Shown here piece by piece: positions 1 to 10,881 of a stretch of DNA of 64,000 bases. The position numbers were made by a program, and so were the translations under genes. The stretch spans positions 857,511 to 921,510 of the forward strand of contig CM030931.1 of the NCBI GenBank assembly GCA_018136815.1, read 5' to 3'. The notes below the pieces were generated by a model, which saw only the letters and a program-made list of their open reading frames with translations, did no database searches and had not been told where the DNA came from. The stretch's first letter is position 1. Each line of letters starts with the position of its first letter. This stretch comes from Isochrysis galbana (taxonomy: Eukaryota; Haptophyta; Isochrysidales; Isochrysidaceae).

Positions 1-354
1 CCTTTCTTCCTCCCGGGCGCCTCGCAAATAGGTTTAATTCGCTATCTCCCCGCGTTTGTTTACCTGCTTCTGGGGGCAATCAGCAATCAGGTTTAATTTG
101 CGACCTCTTCGTATCTCTACCATAGGCCATAGGCACGTCGCACCTCTTTCGTCTTATATAGTATGTTCTTTCGAATCCTGTGCGGCAGGATTGCCCCTCG
201 TTTCCGCGTTATGATGCGATTCCCGTTCTAGGTTCTAGACGAGATCGCCGACAGATCGCCTTCTGATCGTCGTCCGTCGTTGTCTGATCGGAGTGTTTGG
301 GTTTGATTTCTTCAGTCGAGTTACGTGAGAAAAGTCGTGGGGCCCCGTCTTCTC
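1..354. other. No gene recognised
   Basis: I see no convincing coding region or repeat in this stretch. It contains short alternating blocks such as GGTTTAATT near 31 and 90 and GATCG words near 240-290. It could be host intergenic DNA, or the decayed 3' part of the retroelement that follows. Confidence 0.4.
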
Positions 355-889
355 TTACCCAAATAGGTCGAGAAGACACGTAAACACCAGAGGGGAGAGC
401 TGCCGCTCCCCCCTCCCCCCTCCCCTCCCTCTTCCCTTTTCCTCCTCTATTCCCTGCGGCGGGGGCCCATGGCCCATGGCGCGCGCCTGCGGCCCCTCTT
501 CAGGTCCCCAGGCCCCAGGTAGCCTGCAAGGGCCTGGGAGCACAGCTCAGGGGGCAGGTGAGGCTGGGGCATGGCCCTGGCCCCTCCTGCCTCTCCCTCG
601 CTGGCGCTCCGCGGCCCTGCAGGTCGACTGGAGCTGGCTAGGGGGTCCTGATCAGGGGGCCCCAAGGGGAGGATGGGCTGGTCAGAAGGATGGGCTGGCC
701 ACGACAGGCCAGGGCGGGCGAATCAGGCGTGCCTGTGGGGAGAGGGATGGGTCAGCAGGGCAGTGTGCTCCTGGCAGGCCATCAGGCGTGCCAGGAGAGT
801 GGGTGGTTCCTCCCCCATGGCAGGGGAGGAGTGGAGAAAGGGGGGGGGCTCGTGCCCCCCCATGGGCGAACTAAGTATAAACTTAGTTG
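355..889 (-). mobile_element. Non-autonomous retroelement, SINE C copy 1
   Basis: Read on the minus strand, the element starts at 889 with CAACTAAGTTTATACTTAG, a hairpin with arms CTAAGT/ACTTAG and loop TTAT. A second hairpin follows, GGGGGGC-loop-GCCCCCC, next to an ATGG. The body (GGGAGGAACCACCC, GGCATGCC, CTGGCGCTCC words) matches the copies at 39.5-40.3, 58.4 and 60.8-61.3 kb. The left end is uncertain because similarity fades before any T-tract, so the 3' end may be missing. No protein is supported: the apparent ORFs here are in GC-rich noncoding sequence. The name SINE C is mine. Confidence 0.6.
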
Positions 890-1039
890 CTAGACATAGA
901 TAGAAGCCAGACTGGCCTAACCACCACCACCACAAACAACTAGCAACTAGGCGGCAACAACCGAATCCGGCCATTAATCCAACCGCCCGGCATCACCCGA
1001 ACACTCCCACCTTGAAACAACCTAAGGCAAACGAGACCC

Positions 1040-1297
1040 CACAAAAGGCCCAAGCGGAAACAGACGCATGAAAACCGATAGCCCGATGGCGCAGGAGGGA
1101 GAAGGGGACTTGACCGCCGGGGGCCGGGACACGCCGCCTACCACCGAGAAGCCCCGTTCACCGAGCCCCTACGTAGTGCACGAGGGGAGTAGCCGCGAGG
1201 CAGGTGGAGGGAGTGGGAAGGGACGCGGGTGTGGCTGCGGGAAAGTTTGTGCAAAGCCGCGCGTGTGGTGTGGATATTAAGAGGTTTTTTTTAGGCC
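1040..1297 (+). mobile_element. LINE B 3' end (5'-truncated)
   Basis: This is the noncoding tail of a LINE B copy. It shares the words AACCGATAGCCCGATGG, CACGAGGGGAG and GCAAGGCAGG with the tails at 32.9-33.1 and 51.3-51.5 kb. It ends GATATTAAGAGG followed by eight T, the family's T-tailed 3' terminus. The left limit is approximate: the related sequence may start directly after 889, which would put it back to back with SINE C copy 1. Confidence 0.65.
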
Positions 1298-1407
1298 TGT
1301 GTTGGTGAGAGTGAGAGCCCCTATGAGGTAGGCCATCGGGAGACTGGGGGCAGCGCGGCGGCGCATGCCCCCCCTGCCATCGGCAACCCACCATATAACA
1401 TTAGTTG
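1298..1407 (-). mobile_element. Possible 5' fragment of the same retroelement superfamily
   Basis: Minus-strand sequence from 1407 begins CAACTAATGTTATATGG, then GGTTGCC, then GATGG and a G7 run. This is the order of motifs at other element 5' ends, but the first hairpin is poorly paired here. It abuts the T-tract of the LINE B tail at 1297. It may be a degenerate copy or coincidence. Confidence 0.3.
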
Positions 1408-1701
1408 CGATCCAAGAAAATAGGTCAGAGTAGAACGGGCATCTTTGTAGAGATCTCTAGATCTCTCAAATCATATCGCATATCGCAAATCGCAAAAGCG
1501 CCGTCTTGAACATCCTTTGGCAAGCAGCATGGTCGAAACTCTCCACACCGTTACTGCACGCACTTGAGAAATGCCCCAACTTATGGCTGCTTATTCCCTC
1601 GTTTCATACTGGATTAGCCTTGTATACCTGAGCACATTGTCGCCCTCTTCTTGATTTTCAACATGCTCTTGCACTCACAGGTCACAGACGGGCCGTCCCG
1701 C

Positions 1702-4700
1702 CTACTCCCGCTTCACCTCGGCCTTCACCTTGGCACTGAAATCCGACTGCGTTGGGGCCACATTCTCATTGTGGTCGTCATTGAGCTGGATAGTCTCGGC
1801 GCGTTGACGAGCACGCTTAATGGCCAGCGCCTCGTCCGTCACATCGACGAGGTCATCCCCGTCGGCTTCGGCGCCTTCACCTGCAATTGTCGCCAAATCG
1901 TGGCGGGCTGCGCTCGGGTCAAGGCGGCGGACAGCATTGATGGCCTCCACTAGCACCTGCCTTGCACGTGGGGCAAGGCGGCGGCGCTCCGCGACAGTAT
2001 GCTCGCCAAGCTCGTCCCAGACCACACAGCAGGTGGTGTGGAGCCAGCTCAGAGACGCCTGTACGACCTGTGAGTCTAATTGTGTGCCGATGTCCTTGTG
2101 CATCTTTGTCAGCTGCTCAACGATGCCGCCCGATGCTTCAGTGAACATTTGCGGGGCCGTGCTGCGTACATGACGTTCGAGGATATCGACGCGTCGGCGG
2201 TGCGAACCTGTACCCGATTCATCGTAGGCGCGGCTGTAGCCGGGTTTCATGTTCTCTGTCACAACAGGCTCAATCCCGCGCGAGAGCTCGCGCTGTTGCT
2301 TGTTGGCCGCTTCTTTCAGCTCGGCGAGTGTACCGCTGAGCGCATTGAGCATTCCCTCGGGCCGCATTCCGCCGAGTGACGCAATAGCCGACTGGGGCAC
2401 CTCGGCAGCGGCAAGGGCGCTAACGAACGCCGGGTAGAAGGCTTCAAATGCGGACTCGGCACACTTTTGCAGCGTGCCCAAGGTCCGCTGCATCCCGGAG
2501 AGGAAGGCCTTCTCCCACTGGACGGAGACCGCCTTGAGGATGGGCGCAGTCAGCTCTTCGTTCATGTTGATTCGGAAGACGCCGTTGCGCCTTATTGTCG
2601 CCTTATAGGTGGCCCAATGGAGACCTCCCTGGGTATTCGGCCGACCCCATTCGGTGGCAGTGCCAAGCGCCTCCCTCGTAGCAGCTGCAGCACCCGCCTT
2701 GAGCTGTGGCTGGATGAGTGTCTCAAAGTCGTCTTTGATAGCGGTCTCCGCCGCAGTGCAGGCGGCGCGCAACTCCGAGGAGAGCTTGGCCGATTGCTCG
2801 TCGAAAGTGGCGCGGGCGGCGCTACGAACCGCCGCCGGGAGCGCCGACTTGGACTCGAGGAGTGCGACCAGACCGCGTGTGAAGCTCTCCATCCCTCGGC
2901 AGCGGCGAAGGGAAAGCGCCTTGCGGCGGACGAGCGCGGCTCGCTGCACGTGGCGCGCGAGTCGTGGCACTCCGCACGACTCGGCGTCGTGCCACACTTT
3001 GGGCGGCCCATCGGCGGGACGCAGACCCTTGAGCTTCTGATAGTCCATGGAGGAGACAGTGAAGACGGGAAGCTCGAAGCGCGCCACGAGCGCGTCGGCA
3101 TCTGCGTCTCCGGCCTGCGCCGCTAGCTCACGCAAGCCCACATGGAAGTCATGACGGAGGCGCTGCACGGTGTATGCATTGCGTGCCTCAGCGCACTCGC
3201 GCAACGTCGAGCTTTTGTCGAGGCCGAGCGATCGGACAGCCTGCATCCAACGAGTGCGCGAGGGGAGCTCGGTGAAGGGACAGACACCAGAGGAGGCACA
3301 GGAGCGTGCTGTTGGCGGATGGACAGCATTCAGCCCGGGTTGAGTCAAGTACGGCAAGTGTAGCCCACCTCATTCCGGTTGATCTCGTCGGACTGCGTGG
3401 CAATGAAGGCGAGGGTGCCAAACTGGCCGTCCATGAGGAGCTGTCGGCGGAAATGCTCGCCTAGGAGGTCCTTGGCCGTCTTATCATTGACGGCGCGCAC
3501 GATGTTGGACACGATCCAAACGGCGTCCGCCTCCTTGAGCTTGCGCTTCACCACCGCGTCACGAGCCGAGTTGTCGTCGTGCACACCTGGAGCGTCGACC
3601 AGAACGCCACCCGTACTGAGGGCGGTCCACTTACGCGACCAAGCGCGCACCTAAGGGGCAGGACGAATCAGCGTCATACGGGCACACGGCGAGCCCTAGG
3701 CAGCCCGCACTTATAACGGCCATGCATAAGCAGCACACCTGCTTCACGAGCGGCCAGAAGTTGCCGCAGAAACACTGGGGCCGACCGAAGCGATCAGGCG
3801 GACAGCCGTGCCGGCAGTTGACGAGGTCAGACGTTGAGTCCATGTACATCTCAAGCTGGCGGCGGAAGCCTCGTGCGTCCTCGGCGACCACTGTCTTGAG
3901 AGTCCCAAGCGCCGAGGTGATGGTCCGCTTTGCCCTAAGCTTCGTCTTAAGCTCCTCGAGCAGCGGGAAACGGTACAGCGCACGGCCATCCGGCCCCTTC
4001 TCGCCAGTGGCAACGCGGGAGTTCTTGAATGTGTCGCCATAGGTGGCATACAGCCGGCACCAGCTGCCGTACGACGGCGATTCGGGCTGCACTTCACTCA
4101 CGGCCACACGGCCCGCGTTGGAGCCATCACTAGGAGTAAGGTCATCAAGCATGTCATCGAGCTCCTTCTCCCACTCAGCCTCCGTTAGGAACTCGACCTC
4201 GCCGCGGTAGGCAGGCGCACCACGCTCTGTCTCCTCGTGTCGTAACTCAATGAGCGTGGCGGTACACGCGCGCATCCCATTGGTCGGCAGCACCTCCGCC
4301 TCGTCGAGCAAAGCATTGAGCAGAGTTGATTTTCCGGCACCAGTGTTGCCAACGACGACAATCGAGACTCCCGGGAGGTCGCAGGTGCTGCGAAGGGCGT
4401 CGAGCTCCTCGAGCCGTGCGTTGCGCACTGTTTGGCTCGCCCACGCCTGAGAGCGTGTCAGCTCGCGGCTGAGCGTGTCCGCGCACCACTTGACAAGGCC
4501 AAGAGAGTAGCACTCATCCTGCCGCTGTCTCTCGCACGCGTTGCAGTCGAGCAGCGGCTCTTGGGGCGCAGCGGCGGGAGCGGCGGCGGGAGCAGCGGCG
4601 GGAGCAGCGGCAAGTGCGGCGGTGGAACGGGCCTCTTTCTTCATCTCGCCCTCTCCACGCGCCGTTTCCTCCTCGAGAAGCAGCCGCAGCTTCCTCTTGC

Positions 4701-4893
4701 GGCCAAATTTTGTCTGCCCGAGCATCCTGCCGACCTCCTCATCCTGCGAGGCTGCGGCGAGGAGCGTGGCGCCAACAACGGCGTGCTCGCGCGCGTAATT
4801 TGCCACCTCGTGCGCCCACGCCCCGGGCGCCCGCTCCAGCAGCCAGCGAGCCACCTCCTCAGAGGAGGAGGAGGGGAGGAGGGGAGACGGCAT
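1702..4893 (-). CDS. SLIP-GC-like nuclear GTPase with N-terminal SAM domain
   Basis: Dynamin-superfamily GTPase resembling vertebrate nuclear GTPase SLIP-GC (NUGGC). The model has three exons, 4893-3739, 3650-3369 and 3240-1702, giving 991 aa with all junctions in phase 0 and GT-AG introns of 88 and 128 nt. Residues ~8-70 look like a SAM domain (EEVARWLLE...GQTKFGRKRKLRLLL). An Ala-Pro run follows. G1 is GNTGAGKST, G2 the Thr in ACTATLIEL, G3 DAPG (GGVLVDAPGVHDD), and G4 TQSD. The third exon carries the family's conserved LPVFTVSSMDYQKLKG. A C-terminal KR-rich stretch with AIKRARQR may be nuclear. In vertebrates SLIP-GC is a nuclear GTPase of germinal-centre B cells; the protist role is unknown. 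The start is the only ATG before the SAM domain. All four GTPase motifs are intact, so it is probably active. Confidence 0.85.
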
Positions 4894-5500
4894 CGCGCGT
4901 CGGGGGTGGGGGGAAGGGAGGGAGAGAGAGCGAAGAAGGCTACAGAGAGCACTGGATCAACCCATGTGTAACTAATAATGCAGAAGGAGTACCAGTGGAA
5001 GTAATGAGAGAAATGGCCACCCAACGATAGCGAGGAGAGAGCGAGGGTGATAGCTGCCAGAGGATGGGAAAGCGGAGAGGGGGAGAGGGGCAAGCGGCGT
5101 TGGGCGGGAAAGTGACAGGATGATCTTCTATGGTTATACTCAAGACGAGTTCTCAAGTTCTAATGTTGTACGTTGTACAGGCGCGCCGAGAAGCCCACAA
5201 GCCCACCTCTGTGCCTCTGGGCCTCTGTGCCTCTGTGCCTCTGTTTGGCCCAACCCATCTTGGGCCTAGTGACTGTGAGTAGAACAATGTAGATCAGAGT
5301 AACCATTGAAGGCTAGCTAGCGCCAATGACAATGACAGTGCAACGCTGACGATGATGTCACCGTCACCGTCACTATCTATGTCGATGTCGGAGCGAAGAA
5401 GGTGCAACTCGAGGTTCCTTTTTTTTCACACCGTTAAACATAGCATTCATGTTATTCACGGGCGACGTGTCCCATTCTGTCGCTGGCGCTCCACGCGAGA
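4894..5500. other. Intergenic, short simple repeats
   Basis: No gene recognised. 5210-5250 has a small (TGTGCCTC)n run and 5340-5390 has GTCACCGTCAC-type repeats. It is upstream of the GTPase gene, so its promoter presumably lies here, but no motif is clear. Confidence 0.4.
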
Positions 5501-5524
5501 GCAGTGAGTGCAGACCGAACCACA

Positions 5525-5692
5525 CAGGCGAGAAGCGCTCAATCACACCATCACCCACAGCCTAGAAAAGCGTTCAATCACCATCAGCCTACACGTGGAA
5601 CGCGTTCAATCGCCATCACCCCCACCTCATGGAAAAGCGTTCAATCACCATCAGCCTACACATGGAAAAGCGTTCAATCGCGAAAGATCGTG
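5525..5692 (+). repeat. Five-copy ~34-bp tandem repeat
   Basis: The unit GAAAAGCGTTCAATCACCAT plus CAGCCTACACATG recurs about five times with small changes (CGCTCAATCACACC, GCGTTCAATCGCC). It reads through in more than one frame and I do not regard it as coding. Confidence 0.75.
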
Positions 5693-5752
5693 GGGATCAT
5701 GAGGGAGTGACGGTTGTGCTCGACGAGTACCACACCTCGTTGATGTGCCCCT

Positions 5753-6361
5753 GTGGTACATCGGAACACAGGACACTGCCGCAATCTTTGCGATAGAGCC
5801 CAACGAGACTCCCCGCTGTCCTCGGTGCCGCCTCCTTCCATTGTCCCTGACGTGGCCGCCGTCGCGTCACTGCATGGCCAGCTGCCTGCGCTGGTGTGGC
5901 TGGACGAGGCCGGTTCGCTGGACGAGGTGGCGCAGGGGCGCGTGTGCGAGGCGGCGGCGGAGCGAGGGCACGTGCCCATCCTCCGGTGGCTCCGTCGACT
6001 GAAGTATCCGATCAAGAAGGTGGTGATGGAGACGGCGGTAGGGTACGGGCAGACCCACGTGCTCGATTGGCTCAAGGAGGAGGGGCTGCTGGAGGTCGTC
6101 AGCCTCGTCGACGCGGTTGTTCGTGGAAAGGTGGAGGTGTTTGCGTGGTACGAGTCGGCGGGTGTGCCCGCCCCTCGTGTGGCCATGTCCGCCTCGCTAC
6201 TGAGTAAAGTTGTGCTCAACGGGCACCTCGCGATGGCAATGTGGTTGCGCGAGCGGTTCTGTCCGTGGGACGAGAGCGTGTACGCGGCCGCCCTCAGGGG
6301 TGGGAACGCGCACATACTGCAGTGGCTTCGCGAGGTGGGGTGCCCGAGGGACGAGGAGTGA
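5753..6361 (+). pseudogene. Ankyrin-like repeat fragment
   Basis: An open frame of about 200 codons with repeated units of the kind GHVPILRWLR, THVLDWLKEEG, GHLAMAMWLRE and NAHILQWLREVGCP. These are the degenerate ankyrin repeats common in protists and giant viruses. No ATG is found at the start: the frame opens at a GTG and the upstream tandem repeat gives no exon. The stop at 6359 is real. It may be the last exon of a gene or a fragment; the adjacent LRR fragment also lacks clear ends. Confidence 0.5.
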
Positions 6362-6648
6362 CGGTGGCGAGGAATGGGGTGGCTTGCACCTCTCCATGGC
6401 GCTCCAGCCCATAGGATGTGGAGACATCCTGTCGGAGCATTTGGTTGAGGTCGGCTCTTGGTCTACCACCAGTAAGAGGCAGTTCACAGCGGCCGCGATC
6501 GCTCCGCGTGCCCGGATATCCATTGTTTTCTACAACTACTGTGGGACGGTTTTGCACACAAGACTTCTTTTGTAATCCCTTTTTGTATTCGGTGTTTCTT
6601 GGCAGGCACCCGAGTAAGAGGAAGGCGCGCCAAGGGGAAGTGGCTGCG

Positions 6649-7413
6649 TCAGAACCCCCCGTTTTTCTTGGTGCCCGGGGAGGGGGCGAGGTGTCCGACC
6701 CCTAACCCTAACCCGAGGGAAGGAGAGAGCGCTGCGTCAGACCCTTCTATTTTTGGGAGATAGTCCTCCATTTTATTGTAAACGCCACTTGCCGCAATCG
6801 AAAGAACCCCCGGGAAATCACCCATATTTCTCGGTCGCGTCCCAAGAGATGATTCTACCACCACCCTCCGATCGTGTGCCAAGTCTTTCATTCCTTCGGA
6901 GCCAATCGTGTTTCCACGGAGATCGAGATGTGTGAGATGCTTCAATGCGCCTTTGGATAGGGCGTGTACAAAGTCCTTCATCCCCTGGGAGCCGATTGTG
7001 TTGCCATTGAGATTGAGATGTGTGAGATGCTTCAATGCGCCTTTGGACAGGGCCTGTGCGACGTCCTTCATCCCCTCGGAGCCGATCATGACGTTGCGGA
7101 GATTGAGGTGTATGAGATTGTGCAACCCCCCCTTCGATAAGGCCTTGGCAAATGCCCTCATTCCCTGATCCCTGATCGTGTTCCATTCGAGATCGAGATG
7201 TTCGAGACTATTCAATGCCCCCTTGGATATGGCCCCTGCCAACGCCTCCATCCCCTCAGAGCCAATTTGGTTGTCGCGTAGATTGAGATGTTTGAGATTG
7301 TTCAAGGCCCCCCTGGATAGGACCTCTGTGAGGTATCTCAACCCTTCAGGCGTTGGAGTTTGTACGGGAAGCAATGTGAAGCTCATCAATGGCAAGTGCA
7401 TCGCGCAGTGCAC
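6649..7413 (-). pseudogene. Leucine-rich-repeat (RNI/NLRC type) fragment
   Basis: Between about 6850 and 7350 the minus strand encodes six 28-residue leucine-rich repeats with the pattern LxHLxLxxNxIGSEGMKxxAxALSKGAL. This is the ribonuclease-inhibitor type of LRR. N-terminal to the repeats the frame runs into unrelated sequence that is the reverse of a cysteine-rich remnant, and C-terminal to them it becomes low complexity. The start codon given by the frame (7413) is therefore doubtful. The near-identical repeat units suggest recent internal duplication. It could be an exon of a larger gene; I see no partner exons. Confidence 0.5.
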
Positions 7414-7701
7414 AACAGATTGTGATGGTGATTCAAGTGGGTTGGGTCTGCTTGTCTGCTTTTACAGACTATGGGCACCTGTGTGGGTAGCGACGTCAAG
7501 TTGGTGGACGGTCAATGTACTTCAAGTAACATTATGGGGGTATGTACAGGGTCCGACGTCACATTGCTCGATGCTCGATGGTACATGTGTAGCAGCATCT
7601 TCATCTTCTGGCACTGACTACATTCCCAATGTGCGGGGCGTTCGCATCAGTGGGATAGTCAACGGTGAGGAGAGGAGAATCGACCTTCCTTCGGGGGATT
7701 A
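7345..7701 (+). pseudogene. Cysteine-rich repeat coding remnant, left half
   Basis: The plus strand encodes at least three copies of a motif like GVCTGSNVKLINGKC (GTCVGSDVKLVDGQC and GVCTGSDVTLLD in shifted frames), then a segment ending ERRIDLPSGDY at the LINE insertion. Frameshifts between the repeats suggest decay. The same gene continues beyond the LINE at 9875. I do not recognise the family. Confidence 0.4.
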
Positions 7702-9874
7702 TTTAGAGCAGGGACAACTAAACATATCAATGAGGGAAGGCGACATAATCCTTCTATATAAAAAAGGAGACACGCGAGACCCTAGGAACTACAGACCCAT
7801 CACGCTACTGCAAAGCGATTACAAAATATTAGCTAAGGTGCTTACGAATAGACTAAAAAAAGTAATCGGGAACATAATCTCGAAAGACCAGCTCGGCTTC
7901 GTCCCAAAACGGTTAATCGGCGAAGCCACCCATCTGTTGCAACTGACGAACGCGTACCTAGACGAAACGGGGGAGCCAGGACTCCTCCTAGCGCTCGATT
8001 GGGAAAAGGCTTTCGACAGGGTCAATTGGGAGTTTTACCACTTGGTCCTCGAAAAGCTAAAATTCGGGGAGAACTTCAAAAGGTATGCGAAGGCTCTCAC
8101 GAACTCCGAGGCAAAACGCGGGCACGAGTAAACTTCCCGCGTTTTGGAAGCAGGCGCTAAACAACATTCGCGAACTTAAACTCACATCACTGAAAGTAAG
8201 TAGAGAAGGAGCACTCTCGCAACCCATGTGGGGTAGCCCAACGCACCCGGGACCTAAAATAAACCCCATATGGGCAAAACTATGGAACAAGCTTGAATGT
8301 AATACCACACATAACGTATTCAAAGACCACGCAGCGAACACGCCCTATAGCAGTGTTGAATGCGCGCAATACCTCAGGAACAATGACACGTATATACACT
8401 TCCAGGGAGAATATATCCCAAGAGACAAATTCTTGGAAACATGGGATACGATAGTCAGACACGCCAAGGCGACACTGGCAGCGGTAGATAAGACGGCCGA
8501 ACTAGAATGCGCACCGCCGGGACGAGAAGAGGCCGACAATAAACACATCTCGGAGGAACCGACGCCCGAACTGCGAATAACGGTAGACGGGGAATACTAT
8601 GTGAACATCAAGGAGAGATGGCACGAGGCGGAACTCTCATACCTAGGCACGCCCATAATCGGGAAAAGACTACCCGCCGCACCCTCGAACTTAGACCCAT
8701 CCCCACCGGCGCAATGGGGGGGAGGATACAAAACCAACAAGAGACTAGAATACCCGCTGGCGGACGAATATACATTAGACGGCAAGACGCCGCTGGACGG
8801 CACCGGGGTAGAACATCTAACCGAGGCACTTCAGCGTAAAGACCGCAAACGCAAACGCCTCACGGGGCCGGCCAAATGGGAGGCAAAACTCCAAATACCA
8901 GGGGATACATGGGCGCACCTGGCGCGACTATACACCACGCCAATGGTAACGGCGAGGGACATGCACCTACACTTCAAACATATCACACACAGGCGAGTGG
9001 GCACGTACAACCGCTTTCCAGACAAAGCCAACACGTGCCGCATTTGTGGGGAAACGGATGAATCCTCGATACACCTAGGCGAATGCCCCGGGATAACTAA
9101 CATCCTGGGCGAACTGAATAAAATTGCACGGTTCACACCAGGATTAGAAAGGAGTAGGGAAGAAACCATTGTAGACAACCTATTCATCTACCCAAAAGGA
9201 GACGCCCCGAAAGCGATATACGTACTATACCTATTAGCGTGGAGATATATACTCACAGACTTCTATAGGATACATTACGACGGCATCAAATTCTCAGAAG
9301 AATCCATACTAATAAGAATAATAGAGAGATACACCATACTAAGTAAAGCACTCCTCTTCGCACAAGAAACCGACTCGGCGAGAACCGCCCAAGCGGGCAT
9401 GGGAAGACAGCCTAAAAAAAGGATAGACATGAATGACTTGAGACCCGTTTTCAACAGGAACGACAAAGGCGGTCTTAAGCCCAGCGCGGAGCTAGTGGAA
9501 CTAGCCTCCAAGCTGGGGATCGCACACGCTGTCGAGGGGACCACGGAACAAGGGAACAAAGGAAATTGAAACATCGATACACCTACCTAAGCCGCTGATA
9601 GAGACAATGGAACCTGGATATAAACCAAACAAACAAAAAGCGACCAGACGGACACACTCGACAACAACGACAATTCCAGAAGGCCTGCCCGGACCCCACA
9701 CTCTAAACCAGGCCTCAGGTAGCGCACCGAGGCCGGACCCCGGAAACCGAAGAAAAAGGAAAGAAGGGGGGCAGGGGAAGAGGTGGAGGGAGGGATGATA
9801 AGGGCGGTGTAGATAGCGAAGGGAAGTCCCATAACTAGTAGGTGTGTAGCCCTGAATCTTCAGAAGTTTTTTTT
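7702..9874 (+). mobile_element. LINE A, 5'-truncated copy with matched target duplication
   Basis: Bounded by the direct repeat TTCCTTCGGGGGATTA at 7686-7701 and 9875-9890, a target-site duplication that fixes both ends. It begins inside the reverse transcriptase and ends GTAGGTGTGTAGCCCTGAAT, then CTTCAGAAG and a run of ten T. The T-tract overlaps the duplication. It is the only copy in the window with recognisable RT sequence. Confidence 0.9.
7737..9569 (+). pseudogene. LINE A reverse transcriptase C-terminal part and tail domain
   Basis: Two overlapping frames. 7737-8131 encodes non-LTR RT blocks (KKGDTRDPRNYRPITLL, DQLGFVP, LLLALDWEKAFDRV). 8085-9569 encodes the region after the RT (LPAFWKQALNNIREL, HLHFKHITHRRVGTYNRF) with a CCHC knuckle, CRICGETDESSIHLGEC. 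The catalytic YxDD block and the thumb are missing between them: the frame passes from the DWEKAF block to the tail within about 30 codons, an internal deletion with a frame change. No endonuclease remains. It cannot encode an active RT. Relatives: 30.6-31.1 and 53.4-54.2 kb. Confidence 0.85.
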
Positions 9875-10200
9875 TTCCTTCGGGGGATTACAATCATTTC
9901 AACGTCGTCAGGCTGCAGGGGATGAACGCCACGGAGAACCTCGAGAGATGGGTTTCCAAGATCGAGATAGCCAAGGGCTGCACCGCCAATATCTACGATA
10001 GTACCAGCATGCAAAAGGCAACAAGACTACGCTGAGTAATCTTCCTGCGTCAGACCAGGTGTTGACAAGCAGCTCACAGTACACATTCGACCCCAGCGTG
10101 CTTGGCCTGAACTCGATCTCTGTGAGGTGTGACGATGCGCGCCCGCTAGAAGAACCGCTACGGAAGGGAGAGGGGGTGCGCCTTGTCGGCGACCCAGGAT
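9875..10200 (+). pseudogene. Cysteine-rich repeat coding remnant, right half
   Basis: Directly after the LINE, the frame resumes as a continuation of the interrupted ORF (NHFNVVRLQG, NLERWVSKIEIAKGC). A +1 shift then leads into LTSSSQYTFDPSVLGL and RKGEGVRLVGDPG before a stop. Together with 7345-7701 this is one coding remnant split by the LINE. Function unknown. Confidence 0.45.
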
Positions 10201-10860
10201 AGTTCATCACACTTCCGGCAGGTGCGGAGTGGGTGTAAATAAAATCGGGCTGGGCGCGCCTCGGAGGAGTCCCTGAATGAGAGGGGTGAAGAGTCGCCGG
10301 TCTTCCTTGCAAAGTGTGTGGGGGAGTGCGGGCGGTGAAAGAAGACTTGACACAGGTTCCACCTTCCCTTCCTCTTCTTCGCAAGATTTTTTCTTTATCC
10401 TCTCGACAAACGTCACTCTGCCCCAGCTACCGGCATCGTGTATCGTCGCACCCCGACAACCACAAATCACCATGCTCCACCCCGAACGAGCGCGCCTAGA
10501 GACAACTAGATCGACGCACAGCACGCACACGTCCATCTCACACGAGCAAGATCGCCACATAGACACAACCTTGTATGCCCCCAACGTGGCATTAGCGAAA
10601 CACGCACCAAGTACAACAAGCACGTGGCCATATCCAACCGCCGGACGGCCCGGCAAATCTAAAATGGCTGGTCTCTCTTCACGCACTGATTTAGGACAAC
10701 AACCCAATGAGACAAATCACGTGGACTTGTGCTCCTCATGCTCAGTTGATACAAGGTGGGCACAACAATCCAAGCCCCTCGCCCCAATACCGCTGATCTC
10801 TCCCTTCCTGAGACAACGGCCCGTAGCCTCCTGATGGAAAAGTATTTGGGTTTTGAATGT
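10200..10860. other. Intergenic, nothing recognised
   Basis: A T-rich spot (GATTTTTTCTTTATC) at 10384 resembles a T-tract, but no family terminus precedes it. No convincing codon pattern. Confidence 0.35.
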
Positions 10861-10881
10861 TGATTTTTTTCATATGGCATG

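Noticed and set aside
476-903. Small ORFs at 476-874 and 673-903
   Set aside because: They lie inside the SINE C element; equivalents in other copies are not conserved in frame.
8597-9187. Minus-strand ORFs opposite LINE A
   Set aside because: They are antisense shadows of the conserved LINE coding region.
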